Assembly: GCA_037046735.1 (NCBI GenBank)
Contig: JBAOHC010000029.1
Coordinates: 124,001-188,000, forward strand
Length of the DNA: 64,000 nt
Source: JADKAV01 sp037046735
Lineage (GTDB): Bacteria > Actinomycetota > Actinomycetes > S36-B12 > UBA10799
Direction: 5' to 3'
This document shows, one piece after another, positions 8,448-16,237 of this stretch. The notes beneath the pieces are model-generated. The model ran no database searches. It worked only from the letters and a program-made list of their open reading frames with translations, and was not told the DNA's origin. How positions within the stretch are numbered: position 1 is the stretch's first letter; every line of letters begins with the position of its first letter. Made by a program: the position numbers and the translations under genes.

Positions 8448-9262
8448 CGAACCTTCGCTCCGATCCAGATGGCGGCCACAATCAGGAAGCCCAGGCCAGC
8501 GGTCCACAGGAACAGACCCTCAGTCACGGGACCGAGACGACCCAGATCCAGGCCCCCGGGGTTCGGTTCGACCTTCAGGGATTCCACGTAGGCGATGAGG
8601 TTCCGCTTGTCCTCGGGGGTGAGGGTCTCATTGCTGAAGATGGGCATCTGCTGCGGGCCAGTGACCATGGCCTGCCAGATCTGCTCCTTGGTGGCGTTCA
8701 TGAGGCTGGGGGCGTACTGGCCGTCGGTCAGGGCCCCGCCACTGCCGGCGAAGTTGTGGCACTGCGTGCAGTTCGTCCGGAAGATCTCCCCGCCCTCAGC
8801 GATGTTGGCCTCTTCGAGGTTCAACTCCTCCTCAGTCGGGTTGACCGGGCCGGGTCCCAGTGTCGCCACGTAGGCGGCCAGCGCGGCGATTTCCTCCTGT
8901 GTGTACAGGGGGTCCTTGCGCGGCGCCTGCGCCTCCGGCGCTGCCAGCGGCATGCGCCCGGTGCTCACCTGGAAGTCGACGGCGGCTTCCCCGACCCCGA
9001 TCAGGCTCGGGCCGCCGTTACCCCCGGTGGCATTGACGCTCTCGATGCCCTGTCCGCTGAGACCGTGGCAGGAGGAGCACCCTTCGAGGAAGAGCTGACG
9101 CCCGACCTGCAACTGCTCGATGGAGCCCTCGGCGATGGCCACGACGGGTTCCGGGGTGGTCTCGGCAGATACCACCGCATAGCCCGACCCCACGGCCAGC
9201 AGGGCACCTCCCATCAGGACCCCGGCGGCCAGTGACCGCCGACGACTGCTGCGCTTCTTCAT
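8444..9262 (-). CDS. qcrC: Cytochrome bc1 complex di-haem cytochrome c subunit
   Basis: 272 aa with two covalent haem-binding motifs, CSSCH (about residue 68) and CTQCH (about 171). This fused di-haem cytochrome c replaces a separate soluble cytochrome c in actinobacteria and links bc1 directly to the aa3 oxidase. There is an N-terminal signal anchor (KKRSSRRRSLAAGVLMGGAL) and a C-terminal membrane helix. Start choice: ATG at 9262 has a GAGG seven bases upstream; GTG at 9277 and ATG at 9274 overlapping the ctaE stop are alternatives differing by at most five residues. It sits between ctaE and qcrA in one operon. Confidence 0.96.
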   Translation of the reverse strand: MKKRSSRRRSLAAGVLMGGALLAVGSGYAVVSAETTPEPVVAIAEGSIEQLQVGRQLFLEGCSSCHGLSGQGIESVNATGGNGGPSLIGVGEAAVDFQVSTGRMPLAAPEAQAPRKDPLYTQEEIAALAAYVATLGPGPVNPTEEELNLEEANIAEGGEIFRTNCTQCHNFAGSGGALTDGQYAPSLMNATKEQIWQAMVTGPQQMPIFSNETLTPEDKRNLIAYVESLKVEPNPGGLDLGRLGPVTEGLFLWTAGLGFLIVAAIWIGAKVR

Positions 9263-9273
9263 GGAACCTCGCA

Positions 9274-9882
9274 TCACTTGACCAGGTAGATCGTGGCGAA
9301 CAGGGCGATCCAGACCACATCGACGAAGTGCCAGTAGTACGACACGACGATCGCCGAGGTGGCTTGTTCATGGGTGAAACGTTTGGCTGCGTAGGTACGC
9401 GCCAAGACGAAGAGGAAGGCGATCAGACCACCCGTCACGTGTAGTCCGTGGAAGCCGGTGGTCAGGTAGAACGCCGATCCGTAGGGCGACGACGACAGCG
9501 TCAGACCCTCGTGCACCAGTTCGGTGTACTCAGTCACCTGGCCGCCGATGAAGATCGAGCCCATGATGAAGGTGATGATGAACCATTTGCGCAGGTTCTT
9601 CACGTCGCCGCGCTCCGCGGCGAACACACCCATCTGGCACGTCACCGAGCTCAGGACCAGGATCGTGGTGTTGACCGCTGCGAACGGGATGTTCAGCAGG
9701 CCGGTGTCGACCGCCCAGATCTCAGGGTTCACAGAGCGCAAGGTGAAGTACATCGCGAACAGGGCCGCGAAGAACATCAACTCGCTGGCCAGCCAGATCA
9801 TCGTCCCGATGGCCACGTTGTTGGGCCGGTCAGAATGACCCGCTGGCGCCAACCGGGTCGTCACAGCAGATGCATTAGCCAC
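9274..9882 (-). CDS. ctaE: Cytochrome c oxidase subunit III
   Basis: 202 aa, five predicted membrane segments, the short actinobacterial form of aa3 oxidase subunit III. Diagnostic phrases include MIWLASELMFFAALFAMYF, HGLHVTGGLIAF and the C-terminal YYWHFVDVVWIALF. It stabilises the catalytic subunit I of the terminal oxidase. First gene of the ctaE-qcrCAB operon. The genes for subunits I and II are not in this window. Start is the GTG at 9882; CAGAAT six bases upstream is a possible leaderless -10. Confidence 0.97.
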   Translation of the reverse strand: MANASAVTTRLAPAGHSDRPNNVAIGTMIWLASELMFFAALFAMYFTLRSVNPEIWAVDTGLLNIPFAAVNTTILVLSSVTCQMGVFAAERGDVKNLRKWFIITFIMGSIFIGGQVTEYTELVHEGLTLSSSPYGSAFYLTTGFHGLHVTGGLIAFLFVLARTYAAKRFTHEQATSAIVVSYYWHFVDVVWIALFATIYLVK

Positions 9883-10103
9883 GCGCCGATTCTGGCAGGT
9901 TTACGTGATTCAAACCGAACGACCCCCCGATTCCGTGGCATTTTTCCGGAATCTCGTGCGCTCAGACCCTTAATTGATCTTGAAACAGCCCATCAGCGCC
10001 CCCATGCGGGAGGAAATGGCGGTTTGCAGGGCGCGGTGCGGGACAGAGGTCGTGTGGGGCGCGGCGTCTGCCAAATGACTAGCATCAGAGCAGGAGGTGC
10101 TCG

Positions 10104-10511
10104 ATGGCACGCGCTTTGAGGGTCATGGTCTACAGCGACAACGTGGACACCCGACAGAAGATCATGCTGGCGCTCGGCCGGCGGCCGTCCCGGGAACTGC
10201 CGGAGGTGGAGTACGTCGAGGTGGCCACTGAGCCGATGCTGATCCGCACGGCCGACGCGGGCGATCTCGATCTGCTCATCCTGGATGGCGAGGCCTCCCC
10301 GGCCGGCGGGATGGGTGTGTGCCGCCAACTCAAGGACGAGTTGTACAAGGGTCCGCCCATTCTGGTGGTCGTGGCCCGATCGCAAGATGCCTGGCTGGCC
10401 ACCTGGTCGCGTGCCGATGCCGTCGTCCCACAACCCCTGCAGCCCATGACGTTCGCCCGGACCGTGGCCGACCTCCTGCGTCCGCGGGTCACCCAAACGC
10501 TGACTCCCTGA
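10104..10511 (+). CDS. Receiver-like domain protein (degenerate response regulator)
   Basis: 135 aa, a single CheY-like fold with no output domain. The strand ending DLLILDGEASP aligns with the receiver phosphorylation strand (LLILD), so the Asp is present. The N-terminal acidic pair is reduced (VMVYSDN), and the C-terminal region (QPLQPMTFARTVADLL) resembles helix 5. Phosphorylation is therefore doubtful; such pseudo-receivers often work by protein contact. It is divergent from ctaE-qcrCAB and just upstream of trpD. An AGGAGG ribosome site precedes the ATG. Function not known. Confidence 0.75.
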   Translation: MARALRVMVYSDNVDTRQKIMLALGRRPSRELPEVEYVEVATEPMLIRTADAGDLDLLILDGEASPAGGMGVCRQLKDELYKGPPILVVVARSQDAWLATWSRADAVVPQPLQPMTFARTVADLLRPRVTQTLTP

Positions 10512-10562
10512 ACGCCGGCGGGCAGGGCCCGGGTTCGCGCTCTGAGGGGTTCCCCCGCGGTC

Positions 10563-10568
10563 TAGGCT
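10563..10568 (+). promoter_or_regulatory. Leaderless -10 (TAGGCT) of trpD
   Basis: TAGGCT ends 7 nt before the trpD ATG at 10576, and no ribosome site lies between. Confidence 0.5.
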
Positions 10569-10575
10569 GCGATCT

Positions 10576-11625
10576 ATGACCGAATGGCCACAGATCTTCA
10601 CCACTCTGCTCGCGCGTCGCCAGTTGCAGCCCGAGCAAACGCAGTGGGCGATGCAGGAGATTCTCGAGGGCCGGGCGACAGCCAGTCAGATCGCCTCCTT
10701 CGGCGTGTTGATGCGCGCGAAGGATGAGACGCCCGAGGAGATGGAGGATCTGCTCGCCGTCATGCTGGCCCACGCCACGTCAGTGCGAGTCCCGGGGCCG
10801 GTGCTCGATGTGGTCGGTACCGGAGGGGACCGGGCGCACACGGTCAACGTGTCCACCATGTCGGCCATCGTGGTGGCCGCTGCTGGCGCCAGAGTAGTGA
10901 AGCACGGCAATCGGGCAGCCTCGTCGAAGTCCGGTTCTGCTGATGTACTCGCCGCGCTGGGCGTCAAGGTGGATCTGCCCGCGGAGTCGGTGGCGCAGGT
11001 CCTGGAGGCCACGGGTATCGCCTTCTGCTTCGCGCCGGTGTTCCATCCCGCCCTGCGCTACGCCGCCGAGGCCCGCAAGGAACTCGGTATCCCGACGTTC
11101 TTCAACATTCTCGGCCCGCTGGCCAACCCCGCCCGGCCAGCGGCAGCCCTGATCGGCTGCGCCTTCGAGCCCATGGCACCGGTCATGGCGGACGTGCTGC
11201 ATCGGCAGGGGGTGAAGGCACTGGTGGTCCGCGGCCTTGACGGTCTGGACGAGATCAGCACGGAGGGGCCCACCACAGTCTGGGATGCCACTGGGCCGCG
11301 CATGACCATGACGTCATTCACCCCCGAGACGTTCGGCGTGCCCCGCTCGCCCTTGTCGGCACTACGCGGAGGTGATGCTGAGCGCAACGCCGAACTCGCG
11401 CGGGAGGTCCTGGACGGTGCGCCCGGCCCCATTCGGGACGTTGTGGTGGCCAATTCGGCAGCCGCGTGGGCCGCCTGGGCTGCGGTCACCGACCCCGGCC
11501 GTTCGCTGCAGGAGCGCATCGCCGATGGCCGGCAACGAGTCACCGATGCGCTGGACTCCGGTGCGGCTGCGGAACTGCTGGTGAGGTGGGCTGCTGTCAC
11601 CCAGAAGTTGCAGGCGGGGAAGTAG
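10576..11625 (+). CDS. trpD: Anthranilate phosphoribosyltransferase
   Basis: 349 aa, normal length. Second step of tryptophan synthesis: anthranilate + PRPP to phosphoribosyl-anthranilate. The PRPP-binding glycine loop VVGTGGDRAHTVNVST (about residues 76-91) and the phrase KHGNRAASSKSGSADVL are diagnostic. FFNILGPLANPARP is also conserved. No other trp gene is adjacent. A standalone trpD next to the respiratory cluster is a known arrangement in actinobacteria. Confidence 0.97.
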   Translation: MTEWPQIFTTLLARRQLQPEQTQWAMQEILEGRATASQIASFGVLMRAKDETPEEMEDLLAVMLAHATSVRVPGPVLDVVGTGGDRAHTVNVSTMSAIVVAAAGARVVKHGNRAASSKSGSADVLAALGVKVDLPAESVAQVLEATGIAFCFAPVFHPALRYAAEARKELGIPTFFNILGPLANPARPAAALIGCAFEPMAPVMADVLHRQGVKALVVRGLDGLDEISTEGPTTVWDATGPRMTMTSFTPETFGVPRSPLSALRGGDAERNAELAREVLDGAPGPIRDVVVANSAAAWAAWAAVTDPGRSLQERIADGRQRVTDALDSGAAAELLVRWAAVTQKLQAGK

Positions 11626-11684
11626 GCATTCGACGGTTCGTCTGACGGTCGGTCCCGCGGCTGCTTTTCCGGCCGTTGTCCTTT

Positions 11685-11718
11685 GCCCACGGTGTGTCGA
11701 GGCCCACGGTGTGTCGAG
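11685..11718. repeat. Tandem duplication of a 17-bp unit
   Basis: Two perfect tandem copies of GCCCACGGTGTGTCGAG (11685-11701 and 11702-11718) in the 215-bp gap between the convergent trpD and exonuclease genes. No function evident. Confidence 0.8.
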
Positions 11719-11840
11719 CCAACAACGTCGGGAAAGCTCGTGGGGTCGCAAGCGTGCGTTTGCCGGTGCGGGCCGAGGTGGCATGCGCCTGCACCGGGAA
11801 CGAACCTCTGGGTCCGAGGAGACCGAAACCGATCTCTGCC

Positions 11841-13526
11841 TTACGAGGCCGAACCACCGCGGTCCGCCATCAGCGGTAGCGACCATTCTCCCTCTACTCC
11901 CACGAGGCGGGCGCTCTCCAGCCAGCGCAACAGCATCCGGGTCTCGGCGGTAAGCGCAGCTCCGGTGGGCGCGGGTCTGCCTCTCACCTCCTCCGCCGTC
12001 TGCACCGCGGTGCGCAGGACCTGATGCGGGTCTGCGGTCACGGGGCAGAACACGGCGTTGGCCAGCCGGCCGAACCTGATCACATGGAGATCCCAGCCGC
12101 CGGGCCTGCTGGCCGCCGCGATGACCTGCGGCAACTGGCAGAAGGACCGCAACTGGGTACCTGAGGCAACGCCTCGCAGAGCAGTCTCCATCCGGTCTCG
12201 CCACAGAGCGGCCTGCTCAAACCGCTGCGAGTGCGCGAGTTGTCTCATGCGCTCGCGCAAGGACTGTTCCAGTCGACTACTGCGGCCGAGCAAGATGTCG
12301 CGGGTCTGATCGGTGATCGGCGCATACGTCTGCGGGCTCACGTCGCCCGTGCAAGGCGCCGAACACTTGCCCATCTCCGCCAGTACACAGGCCGGGCTCG
12401 GATGGCCGAACCGCAGGCGTTCGGTACATGTGCGCAGACTTGTGACCTCGGCGATCGCCGCCGCCGCCTCCGAGGCATCCCGGCGTGACCCGAAGGGACC
12501 GAGATAGACAGCACCGGCGGCTTCATCATCTGCCACCACGCGCACGATGGACAGGCGGGGGTAAACCTCCGCGGTGAGCTTGAGCCAGACGTTCTTCTCC
12601 GGATGTCGGGAACGCCGGTTGTACGGCGGCTTCCACTGCGCGATCAACCGGACCTCGCGCACCCGCGCCTCCAGATCGGTCGCGCACGTGATCGCCGTGA
12701 CGGACTCGGCGATACCGACCATCTCGTTCATCCGCGGTCGCTGTTCGGCGCTGGTGAAATACGAACGCACGCGCCGGCGAATGTTCCCCGATACGCCCAC
12801 GTACAGTGCTCGCCCCTCGGCGTCGCGGAAGGTGTAGACCCCAGGACTCTCCGGAAGTCGGTCCGCGAGGTGACGCTTGCCCCGGCGCTGCGCCGGGACC
12901 TTTCGCATCGACGACGACAACTCCTCGACCGTGAGGATGCCCAGCGACCCCAACCGTTCCAGCAACCCGTGAAGCACGTCCACGGTGGCACGGGCGTCGT
13001 CGAGAGCGCGGTGGGTCGGGGTGACGGATGCGCGGAAGAACTGGGCCAGTGTGGCCAGCTTGTGGTTGGGCACCTCATCGCGGCTCAGGATGCTGCGCGC
13101 CAGGCGGGCGGTGTCGATGATCTGCGGCGAAGGCCATGTGACATCCAGCCTGCTGCAGGCGCCTTTGAGGAAACCGCTGTCGTAGGGGGCGTTGTGAGCA
13201 ACGAACACCGCACCAGCCATGAAGTCCAGCAGCATGGGCACGGCAGCCTCCTCCCGGGGCGCAGCGGCCACCATGGATGGCGTGATCCCGGTGAGCACCG
13301 TGATGAACGCCGGAATCGGCTGCTCGGGGTTCACGAAGGTCTGGAACTCCCCGATGATCCGGCCGCCCCGGACTTTGACCGCTCCGATCTCGGTGATCCG
13401 GCCCTGCGTGGGGCTGCCTCCAGTCGTCTCGAGGTCGACGACGCAGAAGGTCGTGTCGAGTAGGGGTGTCCCGTCGAAATCGAGGTTGAGCTGAGCGCCG
13501 GTGGTGGACACGGGCAGAGCGGTCAT
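11841..13526 (-). CDS. DEDDh exonuclease fused to UvrC/Cho-like GIY-YIG nuclease
   Basis: 561 aa. The N-terminal ~210 residues form a DnaQ-type 3'-5' exonuclease with all DEDDh motifs: VVDLETTG, HNAPYDSGFL and HRALDDARAT. The middle (about 225-310) is a GIY-YIG domain (SPGVYTFRD, LYVGVSGNIRRRV) as in UvrC and Cho. It is followed by a Cys-containing region (ACVLAEMGKCSAPCTG) and a UvrB-binding-like helical segment. The family is widespread in actinobacteria and is thought to act in DNA repair or proofreading; substrate unproven. The ATG at 13526 is chosen because TAGCGT lies 7 nt upstream and the exonuclease fold begins shortly after; a longer frame up to 13730 has no conserved sequence. Confidence 0.93.
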   Translation of the reverse strand: MTALPVSTTGAQLNLDFDGTPLLDTTFCVVDLETTGGSPTQGRITEIGAVKVRGGRIIGEFQTFVNPEQPIPAFITVLTGITPSMVAAAPREEAAVPMLLDFMAGAVFVAHNAPYDSGFLKGACSRLDVTWPSPQIIDTARLARSILSRDEVPNHKLATLAQFFRASVTPTHRALDDARATVDVLHGLLERLGSLGILTVEELSSSMRKVPAQRRGKRHLADRLPESPGVYTFRDAEGRALYVGVSGNIRRRVRSYFTSAEQRPRMNEMVGIAESVTAITCATDLEARVREVRLIAQWKPPYNRRSRHPEKNVWLKLTAEVYPRLSIVRVVADDEAAGAVYLGPFGSRRDASEAAAAIAEVTSLRTCTERLRFGHPSPACVLAEMGKCSAPCTGDVSPQTYAPITDQTRDILLGRSSRLEQSLRERMRQLAHSQRFEQAALWRDRMETALRGVASGTQLRSFCQLPQVIAAASRPGGWDLHVIRFGRLANAVFCPVTADPHQVLRTAVQTAEEVRGRPAPTGAALTAETRMLLRWLESARLVGVEGEWSLPLMADRGGSAS

Positions 13527-13533
13527 GGTCTCG

Positions 13534-13539
13534 ACGCTA
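13534..13539 (-). promoter_or_regulatory. Leaderless -10 (TAGCGT)
   Basis: TAGCGT lies 7 nt upstream of the exonuclease ATG at 13526 and supports that start. Confidence 0.45.
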
Positions 13540-13575
13540 CGAGAGACCTCTGACAAAGCGCCGCAACTGCGCGCA

Positions 13576-13581
13576 TAGGCT
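13576..13581 (+). promoter_or_regulatory. Leaderless -10 (TAGGCT)
   Basis: TAGGCT lies 6 nt upstream of the GTG at 13588. It is divergent from the exonuclease promoter, with the two hexamers 36 bp apart. Confidence 0.45.
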
Positions 13582-13587
13582 GGTCCG

Positions 13588-13824
13588 GTGGCGATCACAG
13601 CACCGAATGAGACGACCCGGTGGCGCTGTTCCCGGTGTGGCAACTTGACCCGATTTGATGTCGTGCGTGCGACGAGGGCCAAGCAGTACTGGCATTTCGA
13701 CCTCGGCGGCGAGCACCGCGTGGAGGACATGGATGTCCTACGAGATGAGATCGAATCCGTGACCTGTCGCTGGTGTGGGGCTGACGATGCGGTCGAGATC
13801 GTGCCACGGGCAGCCGATGCCTAG
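13588..13824 (+). CDS. Small zinc-ribbon protein, unknown function
   Basis: 78 aa with two CxxC knuckles (CSRCG near residue 14 and CRWCG near residue 60) separated by about 45 residues, a likely single zinc-binding site. The sequence between (YWHFDLGGEHRVED) looks like a short beta-rich domain. No named family recognised; small zinc-ribbon proteins of this kind are common in actinobacteria. Its last 8 bases overlap the start of the CoA transferase gene, so the two are cotranscribed. Confidence 0.75.
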   Translation: MAITAPNETTRWRCSRCGNLTRFDVVRATRAKQYWHFDLGGEHRVEDMDVLRDEIESVTCRWCGADDAVEIVPRAADA

Positions 13825-14905
13825 CCTGCCGCTGGCCGGGGTGCGGGTGCTCGACATGACCCGCCTACTGCCCGGCAACTACGCCACGGTCACATTGGTG
13901 GAGATGGGCGCCGAAGTGATCAAGGTGGAGGCGGCGCAGGGAGACGGCACGCGCTGGGTGGGGCCCTTCCTCGCCTCGGGTGAGTCCGGCGCCTTCGTGC
14001 AACTCAACCGAGGTAAGGGCAGCGTCGTGCTCGATCTGAAGGATCCGGCCGGGTCGGCGGAGTTCGCGACGTTGATCGCAGATTCCGATGTGCTTGTGGA
14101 CTCCTTCCGTCCTGGGGTGCTCGACCGGCTCGGCTTCAGCCAGGAACAGTTGCGTGCCCTGCGCGAGAACCTTGTGCACGTCAGTATCGACGCGTACGGA
14201 TCGGGCGGGGAACTCGAGCAGGTACCCGGACACGATGTGAACGCGCTGGGCTATGCAGGCGTGCTGACCCTTGCTGGCGACCCGGCGCTGCCCGGCCTGC
14301 AGGTCGCTGACCTCGCCGCCGGCCTGCATGCTGCCCTGGCCGTCCTCGCCGGACTGCGGGTGGCTGCCCGCGGGGAGTTCGCCCGCTACGAAGTGTCCAT
14401 GGTCGACTCGGCACTTGCCATGGCGCAGTTGCCGCTGGGAGGGTGGCTGGCCACTGGTCAGTCGCCGTCGACGCCCTGGGATCTGACCGGCCGCTGGGCC
14501 TGTTACGACGTCTATGAATGTGCCGACGGCTTGTGGATCACGGTCGGCGCACTGGAGCCGAAGTTCTTCGCTCAGATTCTCGACAGCCTGGGACTTGGCG
14601 ACTGGAAGGTCAGCCAGTACGACGACTCACGGCAGGAGGCCTTGCGCGAGGTATTACGGGACGTGTTCGGCGCGCAGCCCCGATCCCACTGGCTGGACCT
14701 GTTGGCCCAAGCCGATACCTGCGTCGGTCCCGCACTGACTCTCGCTGAGGCGATGAAGCACCCAAATCTCGTGCAGCGCTCGCTCCTGCGCACCGTGCGC
14801 GCCTCGGATGGCAGCCTGCACGAGGTCTTCCCGGCCCTGCCGTGGTTGCCCTCGGCGCCCGAGGTGTTCCCCGGTGCGCCGGGGCTAGGCGCGTCGGGCA
14901 CCTGA
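13817..14905 (+). CDS. CaiB/BaiF CoA transferase family, alpha-methylacyl-CoA racemase-like
   Basis: 362 aa, normal for class III CoA transferase/AMACR proteins. N-terminal VRVLDMTRLLPGNYAT and EMGAEVIKVEAA are typical. The phrase GHDVNALGYAGVL matches the GHDxNYLALSG signature of alpha-methylacyl-CoA racemases, which epimerise 2-methylacyl-CoA during branched lipid breakdown. Start at 13817 (MPSLPLAGVRVLD) overlaps the preceding gene by 8 bp; a longer frame at 13775 only duplicates the neighbour's coding region. Racemase rather than transferase activity is an inference from that motif. Confidence 0.9.
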   Translation: MPSLPLAGVRVLDMTRLLPGNYATVTLVEMGAEVIKVEAAQGDGTRWVGPFLASGESGAFVQLNRGKGSVVLDLKDPAGSAEFATLIADSDVLVDSFRPGVLDRLGFSQEQLRALRENLVHVSIDAYGSGGELEQVPGHDVNALGYAGVLTLAGDPALPGLQVADLAAGLHAALAVLAGLRVAARGEFARYEVSMVDSALAMAQLPLGGWLATGQSPSTPWDLTGRWACYDVYECADGLWITVGALEPKFFAQILDSLGLGDWKVSQYDDSRQEALREVLRDVFGAQPRSHWLDLLAQADTCVGPALTLAEAMKHPNLVQRSLLRTVRASDGSLHEVFPALPWLPSAPEVFPGAPGLGASGT

Positions 14906-14989
14906 GGTCGGGGCAAATCCTCCCGCCGGCACTTTGTCGTAGGTGGTTCCTATGGTCGCGGTACGCACCGAGGATGGAGGAATCACGAG

Positions 14990-15166
14990 ATGCTCATCGA
15001 TTGTGGTAGATGTGTCGCCAAGCCCGTGGCTTGTGCCGATTGTGTGGTGACGGCCCTGCTAGACAGTCCGGCGGATGGTCATTTGACAGCCGACGAGGTG
15101 GCGGCAGTGGACGTATTGGCGTCCAGCGGCCTCGTATCACCCCTGCGATTCGTACGCGCTGTGTGA
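14990..15166 (+). CDS. 58-aa double-CxxC protein
   Basis: A short gene: ATG at 14990, GGAGG ribosome site 9 nt upstream, stop at 15164-15166. The product begins MLIDCGRCVAKPVACADC, so two CxxC pairs lie in the first 18 residues, followed by a helical tail (LTADEVAAVDVLASSGLV). The knuckles could bind zinc or an iron-sulfur cluster. I recall similar 50-70-residue proteins upstream of NlpC/P60 genes in actinobacteria, but no function. Codon use is GC-rich and its ribosome site is better than most in the window, so it is likely real. Confidence 0.7.
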   Translation: MLIDCGRCVAKPVACADCVVTALLDSPADGHLTADEVAAVDVLASSGLVSPLRFVRAV

Positions 15167-15206
15167 GGGCTCGGCTTGACCGACGAGTTGGGTGCACAAT
15201 TGACCT

Positions 15207-16232
15207 ATGGGGACGTATCGCTTCTGGCCCACAGTCGTGGCCGTCATGGCGTGCGCCGTATTCCCCGTAACGCCGGTTCACGCGGACATCGATCAGCAGA
15301 TCCAAGATGTGCAGTCGCAATTGAGCCAGTTGCAGCAGCAGGCGGCAGCGGCCGCGGAGCAGGTCAACGACGCCACCCTGGAGTGGCAGGAGGCCCAGCA
15401 GGCTGTGACGGCCAAACAGGCCGAACTGGCGACCACTCAGCAGGCCATGACCACCCAGCAGCAGAATCTGAACCAGGTCGTCAGCCAGATCTATCGCAAT
15501 GGCGGCATCGACCCGACCTTGCTGGTGCTGGCCTCCGACCGCCCCTCGGACTTGCTGGCGACGCTGGACACCGCCCGGATCATCGCCAGCGAGCAGAACG
15601 GTGCCCTGGAACGAACCGTGGCCACCGAGCAGCAGATGGTGCGCGATGAGGCGGCCCTGGCGAAGGCCGAGAACCAGGCGGACAAGGCCCGCAATCGCAT
15701 CATCGATGCCAAGGCGGCGATTGACGAGAAGGTCGCGGAGTCCACGGCACTGTTGTCGCAGTTGCAGGTCGAGCAGCAGCGCATCCTCGCGGAGCAGTTG
15801 GCTCAGCAACAGCAGCAGCAGGCCGATCAGGCCGAAGAGGCCGTCCAGCAGGTCGAGCAACTGCCCGACTCCACAACCAAGCCCGTCGTGGAGTACGCCA
15901 TCAAGCAGGTCGGCAAACCCTTCAAGCAGGGGGCCGCCGGACCGGACGACTTCGACTCCTCGGGTCTTACGAAGGCGGCGTGGGGGGAGTCCGGAGTCAA
16001 ACTTCCGCATTCTGTGCAGAAGCAGTTCAATGCCACGGAGCGCGTCGACATCACGGGCCTGCAACCCGGTGACATCGTGTTTCTTTACGGAACCGGGGAG
16101 CATGCGGGTCTATACACCGGAGACGGCTACTTCGTCCACGCCAAGAGCCCGCGTGATGGTGTGGTCTACGAGAAGCTGTTCACCAACGAGTTCATGTCGC
16201 AGTTCGCCGGTGCCGGTCGGCCCAAGGTCTGA
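15207..16232 (+). CDS. NlpC/P60 family protein with Ser in place of the catalytic Cys
   Basis: 341-aa secreted protein of RipA-like layout. There is a signal peptide (residues 1-27, ending PVHA), then a Gln/Ala-rich coiled coil (about 28-220, including a QQQQQQ run), then a C-terminal NlpC/P60 domain. Active members cleave the D-Glu-mDAP stem-peptide bond with a Cys-His dyad. Here the normal FDCSGL motif reads FDSSGL: residue 251 is Ser (codon TCC at 15957-15959). The later His motif (GEHAGLYTG) and FVHA are intact. It may be a non-hydrolytic binder or regulator, as M. tuberculosis RipD is. The gene lies 5 bp upstream of the PimB'-like gene. Confidence 0.92.
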   Translation: MGTYRFWPTVVAVMACAVFPVTPVHADIDQQIQDVQSQLSQLQQQAAAAAEQVNDATLEWQEAQQAVTAKQAELATTQQAMTTQQQNLNQVVSQIYRNGGIDPTLLVLASDRPSDLLATLDTARIIASEQNGALERTVATEQQMVRDEAALAKAENQADKARNRIIDAKAAIDEKVAESTALLSQLQVEQQRILAEQLAQQQQQQADQAEEAVQQVEQLPDSTTKPVVEYAIKQVGKPFKQGAAGPDDFDSSGLTKAAWGESGVKLPHSVQKQFNATERVDITGLQPGDIVFLYGTGEHAGLYTGDGYFVHAKSPRDGVVYEKLFTNEFMSQFAGAGRPKV

Positions 16233-16237
16233 CCGGA

